Assembly: GCA_024114885.1 (NCBI GenBank) | Contig: CP099421.1 | Coordinates: forward strand, 2,294,001-2,358,000 | DNA length: 64,000 bases | Reading direction: 5' to 3' | Origin: Septoria linicola | Taxonomy: Eukaryota > Ascomycota > Dothideomycetes > Mycosphaerellales > Mycosphaerellaceae | The notes under the pieces: model-generated | What the model saw: only the letters and a program-made list of their open reading frames with translations | Database searches by the model: none | What the model was told of the DNA's origin: nothing | Made by a program: the position numbers and the translations under genes | Shown: positions 1-11,701 of the stretch, one piece after another | Position numbering within the stretch: position 1 is the first letter of the stretch | Layout of the letters: each line of letters begins with the position of its first letter

Positions 1-3000
1 CGATATGACAGTCCTGCTGCAGGATACAAGTGAAGGCAGTCAGGAAACCCTGAGGGCTCTTCTCAACGCCGCATGGGTATTGCAAGCATACAGAGCTTAT
101 ATCTTCAGTGAAATTATGGACGTTCGGAGCAACGGTCTTTCACTGCTGAGTTCACGCTTGCTCGAGATCTACAAAGACTATGGCGTTGAACGCGGAGGTG
201 CTGAGCACCCAATGCCACAATACGCTGCTCGATTCCTACGTAAGAACGAACTCACGAAATACATGTTTGGTCCAGAGTCACATGCCAGTTTGGTCAAACA
301 CTGCCAAAGTGTGATTGGCTTTCTTGCAGTCACCGGTGCATACACGGCCCTCGAAACGGACATCATCTGGAATGCTTGCACCAACAGTGTGGAGGCTGAG
401 TTTGCTGCAGCCGCCTTCGGAGTATTGGAGGACGTTTCAAGATTTCTCGAGCTTGATCATCTGCTACACCTGGCCAAAAAGTATACCATAACCGAGCCAT
501 CGAAACTAGGCCAGTCTGCCGTGGAGTCCTTAACATCACTGTTCCAGCATGTCCACGTCAGAAGTGATTCCAATACAGAGAGAAGTCTGCGCCTTGCGAC
601 AGCGTTCATCAGTATCGATATCATGATGCGCGTCGACGCTACTGGCCTCAATAACATTGCAAGTCAATTGAGAGAGACGGCCAAAATGGAGCTACTCCGA
701 TTCACCCAGTCGACGCGATTTGACGCCCAGGACCGCGTGCAGATCTTCGGTCGATGCACGCCTTACATACTCGAGCCAAGTAAACACGCCACGACAAGTA
801 TCGAGATAGTGGACATTTTCCTGCGTGAGGGAATATCTGCAGAGGAGGCAATATCGCTACTTGCTTTGCTTCCTATTGCATCGGTGGTAGAGGAGCTAAC
901 ACGCTACACGACGGAGCACCGCCTCAGTGATACCAACCGAGAGCAAGCATACGATGTGGTGGCCACCGATGTTCGCATCGATCTTCTCATTCGCCTCCTT
1001 TCATACACGAGCTCTGAGCCGAGCGACGAGCTGCTGCACTCCATCTTCACATGTACGGTGGGGCCTACAGCAATCTGTAACGACACACGCGACCGCGCAT
1101 GGCGAATGTTCTCTCAAGGCACGTCAACGACACAGGAGATGGTGCTAAACTGGCTCAAAGTAGAGGTAATGGACCTGCTACCACAGTTTACCACGCCATG
1201 TTTGTTGCAACTCCTGATGCACCAAATACAACAGTGGTTGCACCAAGCCGAACGCAGTGATAGCTTTGCCCAGATTCTGGACTTGTCGGCTTGGCAAAAA
1301 CTTGTGCAGGTTGCCGAAAGCCCTTTCGCTGTTGCTGCAGAAGCACGAGAACTTATCTGCCACGTGTTGTTCGTGATCCCCGGGAACTACACGGACAAGA
1401 CTTCGGCCGTGGCTTCTCATGTTCAGTTTACGTGCCGTCAGATACGCGACATCTGCAAAACGTTCGACCATGCTGGACGTGCTACAACCAAAGGCCAAAT
1501 TGCTTCAACAGTCGGCAAGCTTGACTTACTCCAGGCTGTACTTGACAGAAGCAAGCAGCATACTGCGCAATACGGGTCGGTAGAGAATCCCAGCGTTCAT
1601 CTCGTCGACGTTGCGCGTGAGAGCGCCGCATGTTACACGCTAGAAGTGCATGGTACTGGACGCAGCCAGCCAACGACCGTCCTCTTGTACGCATGTGCCG
1701 AGAACAAAGTATCGGAGCTGATATCGAAGCTACCAGGCATCACTGGCGCGAACGATCATCGCATCATTGTGGCCGGCAAGGAGATCGCATTGAAGGAGCG
1801 TGCGAACGACAGCTTGTCGGATCTTGGTGTGCAGTCTTCAGGTGTGATCTCCATCTCTGCTAAGTACACAGCCGCAAGTGATCTGGAGCAGGTGCTCACA
1901 GTGCCAGGTGCCCTCGAGCTTCAGGTATTAGAGCACTATGATGAGCTCGAAGTGCTTCTCAACGCCCCGGGCATGATCGCAGCAAAAGTTCGTATCTCTG
2001 TTAACCATCGCTCGATACAGGTTGTGCAGTATACTAACATGTTGACAGATATCCGATCTCCTGGCCAGGATTCCAATGCCGAAGCAGATTCGCTACAAGC
2101 TGCATTCAAACGAATTCACACCCAAGGCCCTCTTTCCTTCGGAGTCACCCTGGAGAAGTATGTTTTATCTTGATGCCCTCCACAGACACCTTCAGAGTCT
2201 CGCTCGCCTGGGTATCGTGGATGAGCTATTCGTGGTTCGTGGCGTCGCACTTCTGGTAGAGCTCCTGACGAGCGATTCCCGAGCTGGACAGGATGATGTC
2301 TGCATACGCGCCATGCGCGTACTGACCGCATTCCTGCGAGAGGATCCGAGGACAAGTTCGACCAGTACGGCCAACGACACACCCTTTCAGCTCAGCTCTT
2401 CTATCATTCGCATCTGCGATGATGCCCTGTCGCTGCCTACGGAGCAGCTGCACATGCGACATGCTCTTGTCAATTGTGCTTTCGAACTGCTACAAGAAGT
2501 CTGTCGACAGCAGCCGTGGGTCTGGCAGAGCTTCACAGAACATAGTGACGTGGCCCGGTTGCATGCAAAGATCCTGTTCGATTCTGATTATGAACTATCC
2601 ACACATGCAGCTGCTCTGATCAAGAACTTTTGCGTCGATCAAAGCACTCCTTCCGCTGCCATCGACTTTTACACGAGGATCATGTTGGGCATCTTACCTC
2701 GCGTGCTTGAGTTCAGAGAACGCGCCACAATATTCTTCGACCTTACCACAAAGCTTCTTCTCCATGACGCCGCCTTGCGGAGTGAAGAGACTCGAGCGCG
2801 AGATATCACCCGATCACTGCTCTCGACATTGTGGCACTATGAGCATATCGAGACTGCCGATATTCCAGTACTCGATCTCCCTATTACTGGACTTCTTGGA
2901 TTGATCAGAGAGTCTGTACAATTACTTCGAAGCTACAAAAAGCCTTTGCAGCTTCCTGGTCTTGCTGCAAATTTGTTGACTGAGTTCCTGTTTCCAGACA

Positions 3001-6000
3001 GCGTGGGGGACTCGGTTCATGGCTCAGATGCTGCCTCTAAGACCGGCTCCAGCATAGCACCTTCGCGCCAGCTCTTCCACCTCCAGTCGCGCCATGCGGT
3101 CTACGAACTCATAAAGGCTGTCTGTCTATCCAAAGAAGATTTCAGCGAGCTCTTACAAGCACTTTCGAAGCCGTTGCAGATGGCAGACAACAATGCATCA
3201 TACAGATATCCTGGGCGCAAGGAGCAGTTGCGCGCAGCCACTCAGTGTGCTGGGTTGACAAATCTTGGTCAGACTTGTTACATGAACTCTCTGCTTCAGC
3301 AGCTATATGCGAACGTGGCGTTCCGACAGTTCATTCTTGACACGCCTACTGATGTAGATCAGCCCAAGCAGCAGATTCTGCTCCAAGCATTGAAAGATCT
3401 TTTCGGCTGCATGCAGAACAGCGTACTACCAGTGATGAACACAGAACGAATTGCCACCGCTCTTGGAACCCAAGTTGGCTCGCAGGAAGACGTACACGGC
3501 TTCTACGAAGACTTTCTGAGCAAACTGGAGCTCGAGATGCCAAGCAAGGCCGCTAAAGACGAATTCGCCAATTTCTACACTGGTAAACTGATCACACAGG
3601 TCAAAGGAGAGTGCGGGCACGTCTCACCAAGGACAGAGTCGTTTGTTGACCTTCCGATCGTGGTGAAAAACAAGCGAACGCTGGCCGAAACTCTGGATGA
3701 GCTGATTCAAGGTGAGCCCATGCGAGGCGCCAACCAATACAAGTGCCAAGCATGCGACCCAGAGGGCGGAGGGCGGCTCGTGGATGCGATGAGAAGAAGC
3801 TGCCCCGATGTCATACCAGACAACCTCACATTCTGTCTCAAGCGCTTTGAATACGATCCCATCGTTGGTGGTGAAACCAAGATCAACGATCGCTTCGAGT
3901 TTCCCCAGACAATCGACATGTCTAGCTATCAACTTGCGTACTTGGACAAGCGCAAAGCAGACACCCCTGAGGACATCTTCGAGCTGGTCGGCGTAATTGT
4001 GCACATGGGTACCATGGACTTCGGACACTACTGGTCCTACACCTTGCTACGCAACACCCACAGTCCGCACTCTCGCACCTGGGTGAAGCTGGAAGATCGA
4101 ACTGCAACCATGTGTCAAGACGGTCTGGCACAGGTACAGCACGAATGCTTCGGGGGGCTCCGATTCAGCAACGGCAACGAGCGTAGCGACAATGCATACG
4201 TGCTCCTGTATCAACGCAAACAGAGTTTGGAGAAGCCAATGTCTCTGCTAGGTGTAATCACAGACACGGAAACGAACGCCGTGCTCCCACCAAGAGTAGA
4301 ATTCGAGAATGAACTCGAAGACAGCATTCGAGCCGGCAATGCAGGCTACACTCGAACTGCGCATCTGTTCGACGAAGATTTGTCAGGATTGCTGAAATGG
4401 ACAATGGAAAGATGCAGGCAGTCCAACTTCATCACGCCATCAGAGGCTGATTGTACTCCTGACTCATCCTCGGAAACGAGCTCTGAAGGTGACATGGTGG
4501 CGTGCCACGCTAAGGATGCCACAGAAGCCGTGCGGGATGGCAGCGATCTTGTACTGCCGGTGGACGTATTCACCACTTCTTTAAGTGGTGTGATTACCAC
4601 ATTCATGAAGCGCATCGCCTCGTGCGATCTACTACCGGTCAAAAGACTCAAAATAGGCATCTCGGGGCTTAATGCCTTGATCGTGGACCAACCTCGGCTT
4701 GCAAGCTATGTCCTTGGCGATCTCACGAAAGACGACTGGTTTTGCTCAATCCTTGGCCATAACAGACAGAATGTGAGCACTACTGTCCAGGAATTTGTAT
4801 GGCAGCTTTTGTCAGTTGTGCGAGAGCATGACCCGACATTCCACAATACCATGGTTAATCGGCTCCGCGGCATACATGCAGACTTCTTGCGCGTACCCGA
4901 CGGCGTCGCTGGACTCGATTGGGATGAGTATTTATCATTCGCTGCCAGGTTCGCTGCACTCAGTCCTACTGATACAGCTGCCATACTCGATGCTGGGTAC
5001 TGGACCTGGTTATTTGAGATGCTCCGTATCCCATTTGATCAAGCCATGCGAGGCAAGTATCCGGGCTCATTCGATCAGCTGAGTCTGATGCCGGGGAAAG
5101 TGGCTGCACTGTACAAGTTCGTGCTGAATCTTTTTGAGAATCATCTCGCTATTCCGGATCTCAGCACGCACAGTCCCGAAGGTGGACCGCACACGATCCG
5201 GGACGGAAAAGTTTTACTGACCAGGTCTGAGCTGGCACTGCTTGCTGACAAGTCACCCGGCTCCGACGTCTTCACTTGGATACGTTGCTCACGATACGCC
5301 GACATCAACACACTTCAAGGCTGGAAAGACTTCACGCCGGGCAAGCTGCTGGGCTTACTCGTCAGCCAAGAGTCTTGCCCCCGACTTTCGCAGGCCTTGA
5401 GAGACAACTTGATGCAACACATCGATGTTGAGGAAGAACAACTCAGCTCCATACTAAATCTTGCAATGCATTTCTGCACCCGCACCAGCTCAGAGCCAGA
5501 TGCTTTGGTTGTCTTCGCCGCAGCAGTCAATGTGGCGCCGGCTTGGGAAGGTTCGGAGGGCGAGCTAATGCAGATTCTCCCGTCTGCATTCGAGCTCATA
5601 CCGAGGGTTGCTCTAATGTCGCTGGAAGTCTGGGCGATGCACTTTCTTCTGATCAAAGCAAGCATGCTTCGAAAGTCAACGGCAGCAACGCTAAGTCGAC
5701 ACGTGTTTGATGCCGATGCCAACCTTGACGAGCCGGATATGGTAGTAGTACGGGCGAAGCTGGCCGCTAAGCTCGTTCGTGAGGGCGAAGATGAGTTACG
5801 GCAAGCCTACAACGAGGAGAAACCACGAAGCAGATACGAGAGCTTGATTGAGGTCTACAAGCAGCTCGTACCTTATCTACAGAGCTTCCGGCGAAGCGTG
5901 AGCGAGCGATCTCCACGTGACGGTGTCGCTAACATCGCCCGTAATCTCATGGTAGAGTATGACAGGGCTCAGCAGACGCTTTCAAGGCTCGAGGACTTGA

Positions 6001-6137
6001 ATAACATTCTCGATGAATGGGAGTCGGAGCACACGCTTCCTACAGGCGTGGTACGGTCAAGAGAAGAGGAGTCAGAAGAATATGATACTGACGACGTAAA
6101 TGGTGAGTGGGACAGCAGTAGTGAATTCGCAGCCTAG
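1..6137 (+). CDS. Giant ubiquitin-specific protease (USP9/24-like), 5'-truncated by window edge
   Basis: Removes ubiquitin from protein substrates (cysteine peptidase, family C19). The frame is open from the first bases, so the N-terminus lies upstream of the window; about 2,020 residues are visible. One intron is placed at 1988-2048 (GTTCGT donor, TACTAAC branch site, GACAG acceptor); it joins the two long frames in phase 0. The catalytic domain begins at the Cys box NLGQTCYMNS (nucleophile Cys codon 3276-3278) and ends after the His box DFGHYWSY (His codon 4026-4028) and AYVLLYQRK. Between them lie two Cys pairs typical of the USP zinc finger (ECGH and CQAC). Long helical flanks on both sides and the large size match fungal relatives of USP9X/USP34. 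The C-terminus is acidic and Glu/Ser-rich. The 3' end converges on the next gene (264 bp gap). Family assignment is firm; the exact orthologue is not. Confidence 0.93.
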
Positions 6138-6401
6138 AATGCGCGAAATCCTAACAGGGTTGTCTCAAGGAAGAAGAACAGCACACGTTGAATAGCGTGG
6201 ATTGAATCATTGGGCCGTGTGCGAAAGCAGCGACGTCTCGAGCCACATTGTATTATAGCAGGCCTGGAACAGCAGCAGCCCAGCCACATTATTGTAATGA
6301 TAGTACGACTTCATGGGACATGATTGGAGACGCGTTCTGATTACGATTGAGGTCGCCTTGCGACGCTGCTTGACACTCAAGAGGACTACAGGACTATTGA
6401 A

Positions 6402-8177
6402 TCATCGCACGCATGTCTTGGACGTCATCTTGACGACGAACGCTCCGCGCTCAATCGAATTGACCTGTCGAGCGTCAGTCAGTTTTCGCGACCAGTCGTG
6501 ATCTTTCGTGTCGTGTGAGAAGCACTTACAAAGATGTATCCACTCTTGAAGTATGCATAACTGCTCCAGGTGCCGAGGAACTCGATTTGCTGTGGAAGTC
6601 AAGATTAGTTGGGGGTATGAGCATTGGCATTGAGAGCTATCACTTACGCCTCCTCCAGCCTGTGCATCGTCCTCGGGGTAGATGTCGAAGAAGCCTGCTT
6701 CGCAGACACCTTTTCCTGTAGGATCACTAGGGATTGATCGCACATCGAAGACGCGGACGCCAGCGCCGTAGGAGGATTGGTAGGAGTAGCCTGTCGAAAA
6801 TGTTAGATGCTGTGAGTGGCCAAGACATGGAATTCTTCTGACTCACCATCAATCACATATTGGTTGTGGTCAATTGCTCGGTGACGCATCTGGTAGTTGC
6901 CAGTCACTCTTGGGTTGCGCAGGTCACGGATATCGACGATGTAGGTAGTTGCGTAGCCGTTGGCAGATACACCAGTGCGCTCAAGCTCGTCGATCTCATC
7001 GTCGAGGACGATGTATTGTTGGTTGCTACGATCCAGGACAGAGCCTTGGTGGACGTATCGCGCACCTGCGAGAGTTAGCGTGCGCACCAAATCGGCGATG
7101 TTCAGTATGCCCACCTGGATATGTAACCTTTCCGATGATGTTCGTCACATTGGCCTTGTTGGTCACGTCATAGATCGACAGAGTATCCTCGTTGTAAGCA
7201 TAGCAGATGTCGCGCCCAGTGTAGCGAGTGTCTGGACCTCTGTAGACCAGACATTCGGCATCGTGTACATATCCGTCTCCTAGGTATAGCGTTAGTACAT
7301 TGCTGCTGCTGTCTAAGACTTGCGGCCCATACCTGCGGCACAGCCGAGAGAGCGTGGACTAGCTGGGTTGGTCATATCGAAGAAAGCGAAGCCAGATCTG
7401 CAGACGTCTGTTCGTGGAAGTGCTCCGACTGCGGCGAAGTAGTTCTTCTCCTCGTTGACCACAACATTGTGGGCTCTACCAGTTGGCAGCAGGGTGCGAG
7501 TCCATGAGGTCAGATCAGCTTGAGTGAACTGACGAGGCGAAGCAGGGTTGATGGTAAGTAGCTTTCGCATGTCTACGAGCACAGTCAGCAAGTACGATAG
7601 ATATGAGAACTAATATCTTACCGAAAACCTGGATTCCATGATTCTGAGCTTCTGAGCCGATGATCATGTAGTTCTTGAACGAACGTATCTCACGCCACTC
7701 TGAGCCTACAGAGTATGCAGGCAGGCGGCCAAGGTACAGCATTTTGCCCTCGCGGTTGATCTCCACGAACGCTGTGCCTCCGAACTGTCCAATGGCCACG
7801 AATTCTCTGCCGTCCGTATTGGTCCAGCCCCAAGAGGATGATCCTTCACCACGAGAGTCTCCTAGAGTGTCGTGGCTGAGGAAGTGATGCAGGTTCATGT
7901 TCTGGCATCGGAAAGTGTTAGCAGCACCTCCTGGTGAAGCTACAGCCCTTCCATTGACACATTGAGTGAATCCAAGCTCTGGGTATTGTGCAGAGGCGAA
8001 AACACCCGCTGCCTCTGCCCTTTTCCAAGCTTCGACCTTCCTCTCGCGCAAGCTCATGTGCACATCGCCAGAGACATATTCCTCCTTCGTGAAGCCAGCT
8101 TCTCTGCCTTCTCCGAGAACGATCTTGCCCAAGGCCGTGCCGGCCAGAGCGGAAACCAGAGATACTAGGCGAACCAT
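6402..8177 (-). CDS. Secreted LVIVD / choice-of-anchor-B-like protein, 7 exons
   Basis: Predicted extracellular protein of 481 residues with an N-terminal signal peptide (MVRLVSLVSALAGTALG). Six introns restore one frame: 7573-7621, 7280-7332, 7066-7114, 6791-6846, 6590-6647 and 6465-6529, all GT-AG. The body repeats beta-propeller-like units (for example DMTNPASPR, DVTNKANVT, DIRDLRNPRVTG), as in bacterial LVIVD-repeat and 'choice-of-anchor B' proteins; fungal copies are often labelled 'regulatory P domain-containing', with no known reaction. NHGIQVFD and VHDAECL are conserved-looking blocks. The ATG at 8177 was chosen because it gives a signal peptide and a purine at -3. Function unknown; a role at the cell surface is inference from the signal peptide only. 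Confidence 0.85.
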
Positions 8178-9601
8178 GGCAATGGTAGTAAGTGAAGAGG
8201 CAAGATGGGTGTGGGTAGGAGGATGAGCTGCACACTCGTCTGTCTGAGACAGGCAGGCTATTCAGGTTGATGGCTTGCGACCCTGCAACAGGATGTGGAA
8301 CCGCCGACACGACAATACTTATATTTACCACTACAAGTCTATGAGACAAGCCAGCTAATCTGCTTGTAGGAGGTGGTAACATGAGCTCATGTGGCTATCA
8401 GGTCGTCATGTCGAAGCGAAAGACACCAGCCAGTCCCAGCGAAAGCGTTGCATGCCCAGCAACATCGAATCTTCGACATGTTCGGTGGTGTTTCCAGAAA
8501 AAGAGTTTATGTTGATGTCCTTCCTACTCGAGAAGATACTGGGCGATCGTTTCGTCTGTCTCCAAGTCTTACTGGTGGGCATCGATAGTAGTGTATGCAT
8601 ACCAAGAGTCCACACACCACGCTTCGACACGGGCCAAGCGTTTGAGGTCCGCCACAATCGCCGCTGCCAGCCGCTGGAACAGCGAATAGAGTACCAGATA
8701 TGGGGTCGCCAAGCATTCATTTGTGTTGCAGTGTATGGCCAGCGCCACAAGCAAGTTGAGGCAGTTAAATCTTGTCACAACGTCGAGGGATTGCGAGAGT
8801 TGACGAAGGATCCAAAGTCTTTGATAGCATTGAGATCTAAACAGCCTGCCTTAGGTCATCTGGCTTAGGCACATGCGGCGCAGCACGTGAGCTTCGAGCG
8901 CGACTGATCTTGCCAGACACCCTCTGCACTGGAGTGCAGCATGTATACGAGGATCGTCGCGCTCAAGACCCGCCAGTTCGTCTTGGGCTTTCAATGTTGC
9001 GGACGGCGGAGTTCGCCTTGTTGTGCAGTTCGGCCAAGACACCAGTGCCATGACTCCAGTCTCTCAGGTGCCAGCCGACAAAGATACCAGCGCCAACTCT
9101 GGCAATGTTCCTGAGTTTGAGGAGTCCGAAAAACATGGTGTTGTATGAGACGAATTTGATGTTGTACGCTCGAGGGATGGTTGGTCGAGGAAAGTCACTT
9201 CCGCGAGATGGTGGCACGTACGCCAAGACGCCAGACGCGCAGAACCAGTGGGAGCTCAATTCTCTAGACGACTGTGACCCTCCGCGCCCAGCATCACGCG
9301 TGCGACCTCAAAGGCGCACGTATCGTGGATGTGACTACACTCAGGTGCCACGTATTGGTTGCCTGCTATGATAGGGCTGCTGCGGTCAGTCCGATCCACG
9401 ACTCCGTTCCGTGGAGATGAACAGAGCGCTCATGGGGTTACTTCCTCTTTGATACCAAACACATCGCATCGAGCAGAAAGTCTGGCTAGAGGCGCAGAGA
9501 TGGCACATGTCACTCTATGGCGATAATTGCAGAGCATGGGTCTATTCTATGCTATCGTATTCGTCTCATCGTGGCCTCTGTATGTGTCAAGCAAATCGTG
9601 C
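8178..9601. other. Intergenic, 1.4 kb, no confident gene
   Basis: Lies between the start of the LVIVD gene and the 3' end of the dehydrogenase. The longest open frame with a real ATG is 8389-8868 (+, 159 codons). It shows no domain, signal peptide or splice signals I can support, and at this length a few such frames are expected by chance in 64 kb. The part next to 8177 presumably holds the LVIVD promoter. Confidence 0.5.
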
Positions 9602-10902
9602 TCACGCCACACTCTTTTGTGTCTTATACGACTTCTGAATCGCCAACTTGACTGCCTCAGTGACCTCTTTAGTACCGGCAGCACCACCGAGATCTCGGGT
9701 GAGGATGCCTTGCCCGCAGACATCCTCGACACACTCGAGCAAACGATCTGCAGCCTCCTCTTCGCCGAGCCATTTGAGCATCTCCGCCGCGGTCCAGAAT
9801 GTAGCTACTGGGTTGGCGACACCTTTGCCAGTGATGTCGAAGGCAGAACCGTGGATAGGCTCGAACATACTAGGGTTCTGGGAGATATTAGCACATGTCA
9901 ATAAACATTGGAGGACGCGGGTAGCATGCCTGGCGAGTAGGGTCGAGGTTGGACGTGGGTGCAATGCCGATAGATCCAGCAAGCGCAGCAGCAAGATCAG
10001 AGAGAATATCGGCGTGCAGATTCGTGGCGACGATCGTGTCCAGTGAGTTGGGCTGAAGAACCATACGGCAAGTCATGGCATCGACAAGCATCTTATCCCT
10101 ACAGATATCGAAGACTGGTCAGCACAAGGCGCAGCGAACTTGAGCTTTATCTGCAGATAGGTGGACTCACATCTCGACATCCGGGAACTCTTTAGACACT
10201 TCCAAAGCGATCTCGTCCCACATCACCATGCCTGGAGCGTGAATCAGTAATCACAGAACAGACGACAGCCTGGAAGGACGAGGACATACCATTTCGTTGC
10301 GCATTCGACTTGGTGACTACCGTGATGTGCTTCTTTGGCCTCTTTTGCGCAGTCTCAAACGCGAAGCGCAAGAGTCTCGTCACAGCATGACGTGTGAAGA
10401 TGGAGACCTCTGTGCTCGTCTCCCACGCCTGACCCTTATGCGAGCGACCACCCTGACCAGCGTACTCGCCTTCCGAGTTCTCACGAACGATCACCCAGTC
10501 CAGGTCACCCGTGGTCGCGTTCCTCAGTGGCGATTGCGTTCCCTTGAAAATCTTGGTAGGACGGACATTGGCGTACTGCTGGAAAGGCTGGCAGATCGCT
10601 AGTCTTAGACCCCAGAGCGAGATATGGTCTGGCACATCTGGAGCACCAACAGCACCGAAGAGGATGGCGTCATGCTTTCTCAAGCTTTCGAGACCGCCAT
10701 CTGGAATGTATTTTCCTGTTTTCTTGTAGGTTTCCGACGACCAGTCGTAGTTCTCGAACTTCAGCTTGAAGGCTCCAGAGGCAGCGCTCAGTGTTTTCAG
10801 GACATCGACTCCGGCATCGATGACTTCTGGGCCAATGCCATCAGCTGGCATGCACGCAATGCTGTACTCATGAGGATCCTGTGAAATGGCGATCGGAGAC
10901 AT
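9602..10902 (-). CDS. Tartrate / D-malate dehydrogenase family (isopropylmalate dehydrogenase superfamily)
   Basis: NAD-dependent oxidative decarboxylation of a 2-hydroxy acid (tartrate, D-malate or similar); probably cytosolic, since no targeting sequence is visible. Product 372 residues. Motifs: PADGIGPEV near the N-terminus (nucleotide fold), VRENSEGEYAG (substrate loop), and ANPVATFWTAAEM with the GSAFDITGKG block near the C-terminus. These fit the TtuC/YeaU group better than leucine-pathway LeuB. Introns: 10232-10289 and 10099-10170 (GT-AG), and 9878-9929, which has a GC donor (CAG/GCATGC) and a CCCAG acceptor. The frame could not continue without this last intron, and DPTRQ/NPSMFEPIHG reads through exactly as in the family. 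The ATG at 10902 is the first in-frame methionine. Divergent from the sugar transporter. Confidence 0.9.
9878..9929 (-). other. GC-AG intron
   Basis: The third intron of the dehydrogenase starts with GC instead of GT. The upstream exon ends in CAG and the intron begins GCATGC, close to the known GC-AG consensus. Length 52 nt; GCTAAT lies just before the CCCAG acceptor and can serve as branch site. Phase 0. Confidence 0.8.
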
Positions 10903-11701
10903 GGCGATTGTGTTATGATGGTCCTGCAAGGTATGAGATGTTTGTGTTCGTTCCTATTGGTATTCTGCTGATCACATATATGTCTGTCACTCATGACTAT
11001 ACGCTAAGATCGCCCAGATCCTCGAGGGCAAGTTTCCTCGGCAAAGTTCTGTTGCTCAACAATCTGCCAAAATCCGGTAGAACGATTATGCGGACACTTT
11101 TACCGGATGTGGAACACTCTTTTCATGCAGCAAGCATTCTCTATCAACGGTGCGTGGTATGGAATACCTGTTGGACTCTCAGGCAGCTTAGTGACCTGAC
11201 GTCTCCCCTGGTCTACATGCGTCGACTCAATTCGCGCAAACATGGGGTGATCTTGGGTGAATTGGCTATGATTGATTTCTTTAAACTTGCCAAGTTGCCA
11301 TCACTCCTGGGCCGGCCTCCCCTAAGCTTCCGTCGAGACGCGTTGCTACCATAGCCACTGACGATTGATTGAAAAGGTAGTCGCTAGAAGGGTCATGGGC
11401 GATAATGGCCTGACGTAGCCATGTTGACAGCACGCTGCAGTCCTCATGTGCTTCAGTATGTGGATAAATCTATCCGCAAGCCTCGTCAGCTGCATACTAG
11501 ACCCATACCAATCTCCACTGATTCTGGTCTAGCGATATCTATCGGGTCCATGGGGTGATACCTCCACAATCATGCCCTCGCACGAAGTGGACAGCTGCTG
11601 CGACTGGAGGAGTATATGAAGCTTGGCCTGCTGCCAATACTCTGCCAATGTTTCAAGCCAGTGCTTGTCTGTCTTCTCCTTTCTCAACACTGTCGACTAA
11701 G
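10903..11701. promoter_or_regulatory. Divergent promoter region, dehydrogenase / MFS transporter
   Basis: The 799 bp between two divergent starts have no gene-like frame. They carry a perfect 8-bp inverted repeat (11072-11079 and 11101-11108). A TATA-like TATATG lies at about 11610, roughly 90 bp before the transporter ATG. Co-regulation of the two genes is inference. Confidence 0.5.
11072..11108. repeat. Inverted repeat ATCCGGTA ... TACCGGAT
   Basis: Two perfect 8-nt arms with a 21-nt spacer; the match extends to 11 of 12 positions with the outer CCA. Each arm contains CCGG, and CGG triplets are the usual half-sites of fungal Zn2Cys6 regulators. It lies 170 bp upstream of the dehydrogenase ATG and about 600 bp upstream of the transporter ATG. 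Confidence 0.55.

Noticed and set aside
8389..8868. 159-codon frame on the plus strand
   Set aside because: No recognisable domain or signal, and overlapping frames on both strands are equally open. A few frames of this length are expected by chance.
10903..10929. Upstream extension of the dehydrogenase
   Set aside because: The first codon of that frame is TTG; the first ATG is at 10902.
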